35,874 bases of DNA from an uncultured Clostridia bacterium. Its GTDB lineage: Bacteria > Bacillota > Clostridia > Peptostreptococcales > Anaerovoracaceae. Under the pieces are notes generated by a model. That model ran no database searches, was not told the DNA's origin, and worked only from the letters and a program-made list of their open reading frames with translations. Below are positions 1-9,189 of the stretch, one piece after another. The translations under genes and the position numbers were made by a program. The stretch's first letter is position 1. Each line of letters starts with the position of its first letter. The stretch is from the NCBI GenBank assembly GCA_934233735.1, contig CAKQGQ010000023.1:1-35874 (forward strand), given 5' to 3'.

Positions 1-7
1 CTACCCC

Positions 8-36
8 TTGACACTTGTCAGAAAGTAAAATATGAT
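8..36 (+). promoter_or_regulatory. Sigma-A promoter with palindromic operator over the -35
   Basis: TTGACA at 8-13 and TATGAT at 31-36 are separated by exactly 17 bases, a near-consensus housekeeping promoter. The -35 is embedded in the inverted repeat TGACA-CT-TGTCA (9-20). A palindrome on a promoter element directly ahead of a toxin-antitoxin-like cassette suggests autorepression, which is inferred. Confidence 0.7.
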
Positions 37-57
37 AAAGGCAAAGGAGAAAGTGAT

Positions 58-279
58 ATGACTGAATTAAAAAAGAAAATCAATTACACAGTCGCCTGCG
101 TTTCGGAATTTGCAAATAAGCATGAGATGACACAGCAGGCAGCCTTTCAATTCCTCTATGAGCACAAGGCAATCGCATTTCTAAAAGACTGCTACGAAAT
201 TGAGCACACCTTATCGTTTGATGATGCGGTCGAAGATATGGAGCGTATCTGTGCCAATAACGGAGGTGTTCTTGCATGA
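58..279 (+). CDS. DUF3791 family protein, likely antitoxin partner
   Basis: This 73-residue acidic, helical protein matches the look of the DUF3791 family, small proteins repeatedly found immediately upstream of DUF3990 proteins. The start at 58 follows the ribosome binding site AAAGGAGA by about 8 bases and lies just downstream of the promoter at 8-36. The middle of the protein carries an AFQFLYEHKAIAFLKDCYE-like helical segment, and there is no signal peptide or membrane segment, so it should be cytoplasmic. Its last codons overlap the start of the DUF3990 gene by 4 bases (ATGA), indicating translational coupling. The role as neutralising partner is inferred from gene order and size; no catalytic residues are visible. 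Confidence 0.75.
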   Translation: MTELKKKINYTVACVSEFANKHEMTQQAAFQFLYEHKAIAFLKDCYEIEHTLSFDDAVEDMERICANNGGVLA

Positions 280-788
280 TTTTATATCACGGATCAAATC
301 TTGACATCGCAAGCATAAATCTGAATATGTGCAGACCGTATAAGGACTTTGGCAGAGGGTTTTACCTGACCAGCATGGAAGATCAGGCAAGAAAAATGGC
401 ATACCGCGTATCCAAAATTTATGGCGGTCCGGAGATTGTCAATGTGTACGAGATCGCAGATGATTTTCTGCTGCAAGAGGGGCTTCACATTCAAGATTTT
501 GGGACGGCCATAACGGAAGAATGGGCAGCTTTTGTCATGAATAACCGAAACAGAAAGTTCACAGACATCGAAAGCAAGCTGTGTAACTTGGACTGCAAAT
601 ACGATATTGTAACAGGCCCGGTGGCAAACGATGATTTAGCGATGCTGCTGCGAGAATATCAAAATCATGCAATCAGTCTTGATGTTTTGCGTAGTGAATT
701 AAGCTACAAACAGACCACAAACCAATACTCGTTTCACACACAGCGTGCAGTCAGACTGCTGCAAAAGGCAGGTGTCATTTATGGGTAA
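276..788 (+). CDS. DUF3990 protein, ADP-ribosyltransferase-like putative toxin
   Basis: The 170-residue product opens with ILYHGSN and continues with a FGRGFYLT motif around residue 27. These are the hallmarks of DUF3990, a family placed in the ADP-ribosyltransferase fold superfamily, where the early histidine/glycine block and the GFYLT strand line the NAD pocket. The downstream YEI and EWAAFVMNNR segments also fit the family. The gene overlaps the DUF3791 gene upstream (ATGA) and the next gene downstream (ATGGGTAA), so all three are probably made from one mRNA. The likely role is a toxin or host-modifying enzyme held in check by the flanking small proteins. The fold assignment is fairly secure, while substrate and toxicity are inference. 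Confidence 0.8.
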   Translation: MILYHGSNLDIASINLNMCRPYKDFGRGFYLTSMEDQARKMAYRVSKIYGGPEIVNVYEIADDFLLQEGLHIQDFGTAITEEWAAFVMNNRNRKFTDIESKLCNLDCKYDIVTGPVANDDLAMLLREYQNHAISLDVLRSELSYKQTTNQYSFHTQRAVRLLQKAGVIYG

Positions 789-1011
789 GAAAGAAATGCT
801 GATGGAATATATCACGCAGGACATTATCGAATTTATCGTGCAGGACTTTTCGGTGGAGTATGATGAAGCCATGCGATTATTCTATCAATCCGCAGTGTTT
901 GAGAAACTTAGAGATCCGGAGACGAGCCTGTATTTAGAAAGCCCTGCCTATGTTTATAACCTGTTTCAAGATGAGATGAATTTTGGAAAAATCGTGCAGG
1001 CAGAGATATGA
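781..1011 (+). CDS. Second DUF3791-like small protein
   Basis: This 76-residue protein starts at the ATG inside the ATGGGTAA overlap with the DUF3990 stop codon. A longer frame from 745 exists but would need an ATG deep within the upstream gene, so the coupled start is preferred. The sequence has the same helical, acidic character as the first gene, with YDEAMRLFYQS and LYLESPAYVYNLF segments that recur in small proteins paired with DUF3990. No signal peptide or membrane segment is visible. Its presence turns the usual pair into a three-gene cassette closed by the terminator at 1021-1050. It may be a second antitoxin or a structural partner; the family link is moderate and the function unknown. 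Confidence 0.65.
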   Translation: MGKKEMLMEYITQDIIEFIVQDFSVEYDEAMRLFYQSAVFEKLRDPETSLYLESPAYVYNLFQDEMNFGKIVQAEI

Positions 1012-1020
1012 GATTCAGGA

Positions 1021-1050
1021 ACAGTCCGCAGCTTATGCAGGCTGTTTTTT
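1021..1050 (+). terminator. Intrinsic terminator of the DUF3990 cassette
   Basis: ACAGTCCGCA (1021-1030) pairs with TGCAGGCTGT (1036-1045) around a five-base loop, with one G-U pair and one mismatch. A run of T follows to 1050. Confidence 0.65.
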
Positions 1051-1083
1051 GTTTCAGTCAGCAGGCAGAAAGGAGATGCCGAA

Positions 1084-1269
1084 ATGGAGAACCGGAAGAA
1101 AATTTCACCGCCAAGTGATCGAAACGATGACGAAGCTTTGCAGAAGCTGGCAGAAAAAAGAATGCAAAACTACAAACCGGAGCTTTGCATCAGCAGTGAA
1201 GAAGCGGATAAAGAATTTGGCTTTTCGGAGGAAGATTGTAAAGACTTTGAAAAAATTGAATTTGAGTAA
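1084..1269 (+). CDS. Small acidic protein of unknown function
   Basis: This 61-residue protein begins MENRKKISPP and is preceded by a good ribosome binding site (AAAGGAG, about 7 bases upstream). It is rich in Glu, Asp and Lys and ends in an acidic stretch (FSEEDCKDFEKIEFE). It has no membrane segment or signal peptide. It lies after the terminator of the DUF3990 cassette with no clear promoter of its own, so it may depend on read-through. I do not recognise a family. The sharp acidic C-terminus would suit a small protein-binding or DNA-mimic-like role, but that is speculation. Confidence 0.5.
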   Translation: MENRKKISPPSDRNDDEALQKLAEKRMQNYKPELCISSEEADKEFGFSEEDCKDFEKIEFE

Positions 1270-1304
1270 AGGTCGATTCTTTCTTTGAAAACTGCAGTAT
1301 TTCG

Positions 1305-1333
1305 TTGACAAACCGACCCTTTGCCTCCATAAT
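1305..1333 (+). promoter_or_regulatory. Promoter of the FN3 surface protein, with boxA-like motif upstream
   Basis: TTGACA (1305-1310) and CATAAT (1328-1333) are separated by 17 bases. Just upstream, at 1283-1296, lies CTTTGAAAACTGCA, which resembles the NusB/S10 boxA antitermination signal and recurs at 19736-19749 in this window. Because it precedes the -10 it would belong to an upstream transcript, not to this promoter's RNA. Confidence 0.7.
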
Positions 1334-1376
1334 GTCGGTAAGAAAAACCGAACCATGAGGGAAAGGGAGGCGAGAG

Positions 1377-2375
1377 ATGAAAAAGATTCTAATCGGACTT
1401 CTGGTGCTGCTTCTGATCACGCAGACAGCTTATGCAGCTTACGCGGAAAGTCCAAGCGAAAGCACGGCACAGCCGGTGCAGCAGGAAGCACAGGAGAACG
1501 CAGACATCAAAACGCAAAGACCTGTGCTGAAAGCAGCAAGCTATGATGTGACAAAGATTAAAATTTCATGGGAGGCTGCTGCCGGCGCAGACGGATACAT
1601 CCTGTATCGAAAGGCCGAGGGCGCGAAAAGCTATCAGAAGATCTATACGGCAGGAAGCGGCGAGAGCGGCTCCTACATCGACACTGGACGAACCTGTGGA
1701 AAGACCTACCGCTACAAGATGAAAGCCTATCAGGAAAGCACAGACGGCAAAGTCTACTCGAAAGTATCGCAGGTCAAGAAGGCTTATGCAAGGCCGAGAA
1801 AACCGGTCATCACAAGCCTTTTTGAAAAGAAAGAAGGCTTTGGAGAAGTTGAACTGCGATGGGAACCTGTCAGAGGCGCAAGCGGCTATCAGATTGCGGT
1901 AAGAGAGGTCGGAACGAAGAAGTGGCACACGAAAAACACCGATATCTTCACCGTCTACCGCAGCAAAGACGGCTATGCGCACATCGGATGCAATACAGAT
2001 TACCCGTATGAATTCAAGGTGCGCGCCTACAAAGTGATCCGCGGAAAGCGTATCTACAGCCTGTACTCTGCGCCATATCGCTATCACGAAACATGGACGA
2101 ACGCACAGCTGAAACAGGCAATCGAAGAACGGCTGGTAAATGAATACGGCGCGGAACTCAACGATACCTATATAGACGGCGAAGTCAAGACACCAAAGAA
2201 CTCTTCATGGAGCACCTGCTGGCCGATGAATCTATCGAAATATGCAAAGCTCGAAGATGCTGTCGACTATGTCTTCGACCATCAGTACACGCACTTCGGA
2301 CTGAAAGACCACTGCATCAAGGTATGGATTGATGACCACGATATGTACTGCAGTGTGTCCTTCCTCGAAGGATAA
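1377..2375 (+). CDS. Secreted protein with two fibronectin type III domains
   Basis: The 332-residue product starts after an AAAGGGAGG ribosome binding site. It opens with a signal peptide (MKKILIGLLVLLLITQTAYA). Two FN3 domains follow, at about residues 43-135 and 138-240, with the typical W-x-x-x-x-G-A-x-G-Y strand pattern (KISWEAAAGADGYILYR and LRWEPVRGASGYQI). The C-terminal 90 residues, with two Cys and several aromatics, are not recognised. No sortase motif or transmembrane anchor is present, so it is secreted or held non-covalently at the wall. It has its own promoter and terminator and sits just ahead of the giant adhesin gene. FN3 modules of this type recur in the proteins at 10007-14290 and 15371-16744. 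Confidence 0.8.
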   Translation: MKKILIGLLVLLLITQTAYAAYAESPSESTAQPVQQEAQENADIKTQRPVLKAASYDVTKIKISWEAAAGADGYILYRKAEGAKSYQKIYTAGSGESGSYIDTGRTCGKTYRYKMKAYQESTDGKVYSKVSQVKKAYARPRKPVITSLFEKKEGFGEVELRWEPVRGASGYQIAVREVGTKKWHTKNTDIFTVYRSKDGYAHIGCNTDYPYEFKVRAYKVIRGKRIYSLYSAPYRYHETWTNAQLKQAIEERLVNEYGAELNDTYIDGEVKTPKNSSWSTCWPMNLSKYAKLEDAVDYVFDHQYTHFGLKDHCIKVWIDDHDMYCSVSFLEG

Positions 2376-2420
2376 AAGAAAAAATCAGAAAGAAAAACAA
2401 GTAAATCAAAAGACGCAAGG

Positions 2421-2448
2421 CACTCGGAAAACCATCCGGGTGTTTTTT
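2421..2448 (+). terminator. Intrinsic terminator after the FN3 protein gene
   Basis: CACTCGGA (2421-2428) and TCCGGGTG (2435-2442) form an 8-bp stem with a 6-base loop, followed directly by TTTTTT. Confidence 0.85.
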
Positions 2449-2473
2449 CGTGCAACAAAGGAGATGAATTCAC

Positions 2474-5400
2474 ATGAAACGAAGAAAAGAAATCAGCCTG
2501 CTGCTTGTGATCGCCATGATCCTCAGCGTTTTCTCACAGAGCGCGCTTGCGACGCCAAGTGCAAACCGCCCTGCCGTCTGGGATGAGGGCAGCGTGCTTA
2601 CGACCACCGATGGCGATACCTACCGGTTTCCGTCATCGTGTCTTGGCTGGCATCAAATCTACTGGTATGACAATACAGGTAAGAAGCACACCGGAACTGC
2701 GCAGGAACTGGCGTCGGCCAAGCGCTCCTACATCATCAAGCAGGGCAGCGAGCAGACGCGCGGCTACTGCATTGAGCATGGCGTGATCGCAGAAAGTGGG
2801 AAACAGTATTTGCCGGAAAGTAAGGACGAAAATCAGATTTTTCGGGGAATGAGCAAAGCGATGCGTGAAAATATACAGAGTTCTCTCCTCTTTGGCTGCC
2901 AGACCGGAGACAGCTACAGCGATCTTCGCGCTATGTGCTTTGAGGATTCAAGCTACTATGGGAAGCATCGCGCAAAGAGCGGCGCAGGATATAACCGGGA
3001 TGACTGGTATCTTGCCACGCAGGTACTGATCTGGGAAATCCAGCAGGAGTTTCGAGTAAGCAGCAGCGGAAAGAACAACCTCGAAAGAAAAGATTCGGGG
3101 CTTTCTTTTACGAACGCAAGCGGAACGCCAAGCGGCAAGAAACTCGGCAAATACTTCTATTACCAGCTTATCAAAGACACTCCGGCGCAGGACATTTACG
3201 ACTTCATGCTGCAGGCGATGAAATATCAAAAGGTGATGCCAAGAGGCCTTGGAAGCAGCGATCAGGATAAAGCGCCGACCATCAAACTGACGCAGAATGA
3301 AACGGACAAACGCATCTGGCGCGGGAGCGTGCGCGACACCGAAAAGATCCTCAGCGGCCAGACGCTAAGCAATGAAATCATCATCACCAAAGGCAGCGGC
3401 AAAAGTAAGCTGTCGATTACGCCAAAGAAAGACGAGAAAGGGAGATTCTATGAAGTCGTCTTTCAGGGAGATTCCGAAACGGACGAGCCAAAGTGGGATA
3501 CCCTTTATACCATGCAGAAAAAGCTGCATGGCAAGGAGTGCAAAGACGACCTGCTCTTTTGGGGCTGGTCATCCGGCGCGGCGCATCGCCAGACTATTAC
3601 CACGGGCTCTGCAGACCCTATCTTTTTCTACTTGAAGCTAAGCAAGAGTGAGATTCCGCCGGAGATCCCGCCGGAAAGTGAGCGTCCGGAGCCGGAATAT
3701 TTTCCGGAGATTGAGATCCCGGTCAGCAAAGAAGATCTGAATCCCGGCTGGGACGGTAATGTGCATACTGGCATGGGCGATGCGGCGCTGTCGGCAACCT
3801 ACGTGCTCTTAAAGGACGGCGAGGAAGTCGACCGCATCACGCTGGACGCCTACGGAAACACCGACGCTCTCCGGGATCAGCCGTGGGAAGATGCGATGGC
3901 GCTTACCATGACGGAAAGCGGAAGCTACACGCACACCACAAAAGACGGCGTGCACTGTGTGGTCAGCCCGACCAAAATCGAATGGACGGGAAAGGTGACC
4001 TATGAAGTGCGGGAAATCCGCCCGGACGGGCGCTTTATCGAGCCGGACAGCGGGATTCGGCGCTATGAAATCCGCTATGATGCGGTGACCACTAACAGCC
4101 AGACCTGCACTTCAAATCCGGAAAGCTGGAGCGAGATCACCTATGATGTCCGCTGGCAGGTCACAGAAGGAAAAAACACCGAAGAAAACAGCGCGCGCGG
4201 AAATCTGAGCGAGGCCGAGGGAGAAAATCCGCTGATCTACCCGGAAGAAGTCTTTGTGAACGACTGCTACCGCGGCAAGCTGAACCTGACAAAATCCCTT
4301 GAAAATGCAAATGTCTTTGACGAGGAAGGAACCTCCGGCGGACAAGATAAGTCCACCAAATCCGAGTGGCACCTTGCTCTGAAATCCGGCGGCTATGAAA
4401 ACCATCCAAGCCTTCGTTTCGTCAAGGAAGAACCGCTGAAAAACGGAACGGCTGTCTACCGTGCAGTGCGTGACACCAGCGGCATCGATAACGGAAGCGA
4501 GACGCTTCTCGTCGGCAAAAATGGAGAACTGTTTCTCTACGATATTCCTTACGGAACTTATGTGATGAAAGAAATACGCGCCGATGATACTTCTTTCGTA
4601 CTCGAGGAATTCGAGGTTGTCATCGATGAGCATAGCGGAAGCTACACCCCAAAGGACACCTATGATGACCGCTATGACTATGACATCCGAAACAAAAAAA
4701 TCGAGAATGTGGTCAAGATCATCAAGACAGATGCGGAGACCGGAAAGAAGGTCGCGCTGAGAGGCACGAAGTTCCGTATTCGCTACATGGGAAATCCATT
4801 GTTGGCTGACCCAACGAAGTCCAAGAATTACGGCAAGCTTTTACCGAACGCGCAGAATATCAATTCCAGCCTGAAAGCGGACGAGTGGAGCTGCGATGAG
4901 AACGGCGAGATCACGATCCCGTATCACTTGGAGTTTGGCACGTATCGCTTGGAAGAATTTTTGCTTCCTGCAGGATATTTTGTCGGACGCTATGACAAGG
5001 ACGGAAACCAATCTTCCGCGGACTATGGCGAGATCGCGGAAGGAAAAACCGAGGCACCGGATGGCTTTTCCTACGAAGAGCTTGTCAGCATTTATGACGA
5101 AGAAGGAAACTTCCTTGCGTATAAAAAGGCAAAAGAGGTCTTTAACTATTATACCTTTACGGTAGAGAAGCAGGAGGCGCATACAGACGGAAACTTCGGT
5201 CAGAAGGTCGATTACGAGGGGAACATCAGTCCGGCAGACCCAAAGTATGACAGCGAAGACTATCCGTATATCCACTATTACAAGGTCACGGCCATGACCA
5301 ATAACCCGGTCAAGGGGAAGATCCGCATCGAAAAAAGCGGCGAGCTTTTCAGCGGATTTTTAGAGGAAACAAAGAACGGCTATACCGTTCTCACCCCGGT

Positions 5401-8400
5401 CTACCGCGCCTTTGAATCGCTGAAAGGTGCGGTGTACGGCATCTATGCAGCAATTGATGAGCTGCTATCCGATGGCAGCGATGGGATACGGATTTATGAC
5501 AGCAAGACTGGTGAGGAAATCAAGATTCCAAAGGAAACATCCACGCACAGTCAGAGTGAAAAAACCGAAGTGCTTGACCCGCTGGGAAAGAGCCATCCGG
5601 CAGCCATCTATGAAAGCGGAAGTCTCAGCCACGCAAGCGGTGCAAAGCTTTGGTATCTATTAGAGCGTGAAAAGTCCGAGCAAAACGAAAAGAAGATGCT
5701 GTATGTATCACCGGAAGAGCGGGCAACCAAAGCATCGGAGCATTTCGAAACGGAAAGCGAGCATCTCAGGCTCACCTACGACATGCAGACCGCGCTCAGC
5801 TTTGAAGCAGGCGGCAGAAACATCACAAAGGTACGAATCGTCAAGACCGGAACCTTAAAAGAGCAGACCGAAGCAGATACTACGCTTGCCGACCTCATGC
5901 AGACCGAGGTGCATACCTATGTCGGTGAGGATGCAGATGGAAAGGACATCGAGCGGCCGCTCGGCTCTTTTGAAATCGGCGGCAATATGTTCACCGGAGA
6001 GAAAGGCTCGTACCTTGACTATGCAAAAAGTGTAGATGAAACAGAAAACAGCATCACGGAGATCTATGAGATAAGCTATGTACAGCAAAAGGGCATGGCA
6101 GAGGGCTTTCGCCTGAGCCTGGACGGCTTTAGCATTGCGGCAAAAGCAGATGGTGACAACGCGATGACTGCGATTACGTTCCTTACCGATACCCCAAGCA
6201 TCGAAGTCGGTGCAGGCTATACCTATGTGCAGGCAGGACGCACCCTTACCTTTACGGCAGCCGCACCGGAAAGCCCGGTATACTTTCTGAGTCCGGACGG
6301 TATCAAAACGGAAATGTACTATGCAGGCGGCAGCCTGCAGGCCATGCTTCAGATTCCGATGGATGCGGTCGATGCGAACTTTGCCGAGGTGGTTCCGACG
6401 CTAAAGTTTTCGCATCGGGACGCAGAGGGCGGCATGGAAAGTAAGACACTTGACTGGTTTCATGAGCTTAGCTCTGACCATACCGAAGTCATTTTGAAAC
6501 CGTATGAAGGCATTACGGTGACCGCGCGTCAGCATGGCGGCAGTGCAGAAGATGTGTATTACAGCCTTGAAATTGTTTCTTCAGCGAATGAAGATGCGCC
6601 GGTAGAGATCACCTTTTCCGATGGCTATACGATGCAGCTTTACAGCGCAGAAACGGGAAGCGGAAACCGCGCAGGTATCATGGCACTAAGCGGCATCTAC
6701 AAAACCAATCGCGCGCCGAAGTCTGCGCTCCTTGAGACCATCACGACCGATGAAAACGGACGCGCGGATTCTTCGCTTCTGCCGCTTGGCAGATATCTGG
6801 TGCGCGAGATCAGTGCGCCGGACGGCTATGTTACGGACGGCTCCGCGCAGGAAGTCAGCCTCACCTATGAGAATCAGGATATCCCGCTGGTATGGAAGAT
6901 CCTAAGCCTTACCAACAAACGCTATGCGGTGGAAATTGATCTCAGCAAAGTCTTTGAAATCGCCTACCAAAGCGGAAGCTATCTTCCGGGAGAGGGTGCG
7001 ACCTTTGGTATTTTCGCAGGCGAGGACATTAGCGCAAAGGGAAGTCTGACAGGTCTTACGAAACAAGCAAAGAAAGGCAGCCTGATCGGAAGCATTACCG
7101 TCGACCCGAGCGGCAAGGGAAAGGAACGGATCAAGCTTCCGGACGGCATCTATTGTCTCAAAGAACTGTCTACGAAAGCAGGCTACAAACTGAATACCAT
7201 CCCATTTTATTTCGCAGTCGGCGAGAGCAAAGAGATTACCTCAGAGCCATGCGAATTTACCCATGCGGCAGGCGGCATCAGCGGAAAGCTGATCCTTGAT
7301 CGCAGCGGCAAAGTAGATATCAAGATCGAAGTGCTGCAGCGCTATCCGATGCCGGAGATCACGATAGATGGGAAATCCTATGCGCTGACCGAAGATCTTA
7401 CGGACGGACTGACTGAAATCCGGTGCGAAGAAGACCGCACGGATATTACCGCATCGGTACTTGCAGGAAAGGAAAGCACGATCACCCTGCCAAACGGCAA
7501 GGAATTAAAAGTATCGGCCAGCAAAAACACCTATACCTACCTCCTCGACGGCGTGGAAAAGACCTATATCCCATCCGTATCCTACACCGGATATTACAGT
7601 AGCTTTAGCTATGAATTTCCAAAGGTGAGTGGCGAGAGCCTCACCGAAACGAAAACTGAACTTTCTTTCAGCGAAGCAGGCAGCAACCCGAACCGCTTGA
7701 AAGGGACGCTGACACACACACCAAAAACGAAAGAACAAAAACAGGCAGACGGCAGCACAAAGATTGTCGGCATGCTTGACAAGGATGGCAATCAAGTGTT
7801 CACACATCGCCTTGATTTTACGATGACAGACGAAAAAGGACAGCAGGCTGTCACAGACCCCGTATTCCGAACCGGGGCAGACGGCAAAACAAACGAAGAA
7901 ATTCAGGCAGGGCCGCTCCCGGCGTTTCACATTGCTGCAGGCGAGCAGCTCTCGTTTGAGACGAGCAGCGGTGCAAGTGTGTATATGAGCCTTACAGAGA
8001 GCGGAAAGCTCACGATCCGCCTGGTAAACACACAGGCGAGTGCGATCACGGATGAGGAAATCCAAAAGGCAAACATCGACAGGCAGGATGCAAAGGATGC
8101 GGTCTTTTTTACAAAAACCGTCACACAGGCAAGAGCGGATCATGCAGAAGGCACCCTCAAGATCAAGGTCAATACCTTTGACAATGTGAATGCAGGGGCG
8201 ATTCCAAACGACCGCACGCCGGGCGGGCCGGGAAGGCCAACCCCATCGCCAAGTACGCCGTCCATCCGCACGACCCTTGTCGATGCGAAAAGCGGCACAC
8301 ATGAGATAGAGCCGGGGCAGGACTTCCTGCTGGTGGATACCGTATCCTATTACAATTTACCGCAAGGCGAGTATCGTCTGGTCGGAACCCTGATGGACAG

Positions 8401-8854
8401 AGCGACCGGAAAAGAATTTTTGATAAATGGCAAACCTATCACCGCAGAGAAAATCTTTACGGCAGGCAGCGCAAACGGACAGGAAACCGTCGAGTTCTCA
8501 TTCCGTGCAGAAAACATCGAGGGAAAGAGCCTTGTTGCGTTTGAGAAACTGTACAAGCGAGTGAAAAATGCGGACGGCAGCATCACAGAGACCGAGCTCG
8601 CAAAGCATGAAGAGTTAAAAGATGACTGGCAGACTGTCACCATTGGCAAGAAGCCGGAGGAGCCGGAAAAACCACAGAGACCCGAAAAGCCGGAAAAGCC
8701 AAATAGACCGGGAAAACCAAAGACCCCGCAGGAAGTGCCAAAGACAGGCGATGCTGCAAACGCAGCAGGCCATCTTCTGCTTCTTGCAGGGGCGACAGCA
8801 GGTCTTGCTTTCAGCACCGGAATGCTCCGAAAAAGAAGAAAAACAAACAGGTAA
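2474..8854 (+). CDS. Giant thioester/SpaA/VaFE sortase-anchored surface adhesin
   Basis: This 2126-residue protein has a signal peptide (about residues 1-26) and an N-terminal thioester (TQXA) domain: Cys99 in GYCIEHG and Gln183 in LATQVLIWE are the expected partners of an internal Cys-Gln thioester, used by Gram-positive adhesins to bind host surfaces covalently. Several prealbumin-like SpaA/Cna-B stalk domains follow, recognisable by G-x-Y-x-x-x-E strands (YGTYVMKEI; FGTYRLEEF at about 820; LGRYLVREISAPDGY near 1440; DGIYCLKEL near 1560). A VaFE repeat has its signature at 2021-2024. A Pro/Lys-rich wall spacer precedes the sorting signal V2088-P-K-T-G-D, a hydrophobic segment and a RKRRK tail. 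No sortase gene is in the window. The ribosome binding site AAAGGAG supports the start. Host-surface binding is inferred from the family. Confidence 0.9.
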   Translation: MKRRKEISLLLVIAMILSVFSQSALATPSANRPAVWDEGSVLTTTDGDTYRFPSSCLGWHQIYWYDNTGKKHTGTAQELASAKRSYIIKQGSEQTRGYCIEHGVIAESGKQYLPESKDENQIFRGMSKAMRENIQSSLLFGCQTGDSYSDLRAMCFEDSSYYGKHRAKSGAGYNRDDWYLATQVLIWEIQQEFRVSSSGKNNLERKDSGLSFTNASGTPSGKKLGKYFYYQLIKDTPAQDIYDFMLQAMKYQKVMPRGLGSSDQDKAPTIKLTQNETDKRIWRGSVRDTEKILSGQTLSNEIIITKGSGKSKLSITPKKDEKGRFYEVVFQGDSETDEPKWDTLYTMQKKLHGKECKDDLLFWGWSSGAAHRQTITTGSADPIFFYLKLSKSEIPPEIPPESERPEPEYFPEIEIPVSKEDLNPGWDGNVHTGMGDAALSATYVLLKDGEEVDRITLDAYGNTDALRDQPWEDAMALTMTESGSYTHTTKDGVHCVVSPTKIEWTGKVTYEVREIRPDGRFIEPDSGIRRYEIRYDAVTTNSQTCTSNPESWSEITYDVRWQVTEGKNTEENSARGNLSEAEGENPLIYPEEVFVNDCYRGKLNLTKSLENANVFDEEGTSGGQDKSTKSEWHLALKSGGYENHPSLRFVKEEPLKNGTAVYRAVRDTSGIDNGSETLLVGKNGELFLYDIPYGTYVMKEIRADDTSFVLEEFEVVIDEHSGSYTPKDTYDDRYDYDIRNKKIENVVKIIKTDAETGKKVALRGTKFRIRYMGNPLLADPTKSKNYGKLLPNAQNINSSLKADEWSCDENGEITIPYHLEFGTYRLEEFLLPAGYFVGRYDKDGNQSSADYGEIAEGKTEAPDGFSYEELVSIYDEEGNFLAYKKAKEVFNYYTFTVEKQEAHTDGNFGQKVDYEGNISPADPKYDSEDYPYIHYYKVTAMTNNPVKGKIRIEKSGELFSGFLEETKNGYTVLTPVYRAFESLKGAVYGIYAAIDELLSDGSDGIRIYDSKTGEEIKIPKETSTHSQSEKTEVLDPLGKSHPAAIYESGSLSHASGAKLWYLLEREKSEQNEKKMLYVSPEERATKASEHFETESEHLRLTYDMQTALSFEAGGRNITKVRIVKTGTLKEQTEADTTLADLMQTEVHTYVGEDADGKDIERPLGSFEIGGNMFTGEKGSYLDYAKSVDETENSITEIYEISYVQQKGMAEGFRLSLDGFSIAAKADGDNAMTAITFLTDTPSIEVGAGYTYVQAGRTLTFTAAAPESPVYFLSPDGIKTEMYYAGGSLQAMLQIPMDAVDANFAEVVPTLKFSHRDAEGGMESKTLDWFHELSSDHTEVILKPYEGITVTARQHGGSAEDVYYSLEIVSSANEDAPVEITFSDGYTMQLYSAETGSGNRAGIMALSGIYKTNRAPKSALLETITTDENGRADSSLLPLGRYLVREISAPDGYVTDGSAQEVSLTYENQDIPLVWKILSLTNKRYAVEIDLSKVFEIAYQSGSYLPGEGATFGIFAGEDISAKGSLTGLTKQAKKGSLIGSITVDPSGKGKERIKLPDGIYCLKELSTKAGYKLNTIPFYFAVGESKEITSEPCEFTHAAGGISGKLILDRSGKVDIKIEVLQRYPMPEITIDGKSYALTEDLTDGLTEIRCEEDRTDITASVLAGKESTITLPNGKELKVSASKNTYTYLLDGVEKTYIPSVSYTGYYSSFSYEFPKVSGESLTETKTELSFSEAGSNPNRLKGTLTHTPKTKEQKQADGSTKIVGMLDKDGNQVFTHRLDFTMTDEKGQQAVTDPVFRTGADGKTNEEIQAGPLPAFHIAAGEQLSFETSSGASVYMSLTESGKLTIRLVNTQASAITDEEIQKANIDRQDAKDAVFFTKTVTQARADHAEGTLKIKVNTFDNVNAGAIPNDRTPGGPGRPTPSPSTPSIRTTLVDAKSGTHEIEPGQDFLLVDTVSYYNLPQGEYRLVGTLMDRATGKEFLINGKPITAEKIFTAGSANGQETVEFSFRAENIEGKSLVAFEKLYKRVKNADGSITETELAKHEELKDDWQTVTIGKKPEEPEKPQRPEKPEKPNRPGKPKTPQEVPKTGDAANAAGHLLLLAGATAGLAFSTGMLRKRRKTNR

Positions 8855-8861
8855 CCCATGC

Positions 8862-8884
8862 GCGGGCGGCAGCATGCCGCCCGC
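8862..8884 (+). terminator. GC-rich hairpin after the adhesin gene
   Basis: GCGGGCGGC and GCCGCCCGC form a perfect 9-bp stem with loop AGCAT eight bases past the stop codon. No T-run follows, so it may act as an mRNA 3' stabiliser or a weak, possibly Rho-assisted, terminator. Confidence 0.55.
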
Positions 8885-9033
8885 ACACCTAAAAATCTTC
8901 CCAAACCACCTAAAAAGATTTCTCTTTACAAGTGTGAAGAATTCATGTAGAATGAGGATAGATTTTGGAAATACGAGGAAATCATTTATGTACGCAAAAC
9001 GATTTGAAAATTGCAAAAATGGTATGATTCTTG

Positions 9034-9088
<55 letters not shown>

Positions 9089-9189
9089 CAGGCTGTAGTT
9101 CTGTAATTTTTGCGTGCGATAAAACAAAATATATTAAGAAATCAGGACTTCTTTTGTTTGGCACTTAGCCGGGCAGGAGAGGTCTTTTT

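Noticed and set aside
7505..8302. Minus-strand frame of 265 codons inside the adhesin gene
   Set aside because: It is a shadow of the strongly supported adhesin on the other strand, with no start signal or motif.
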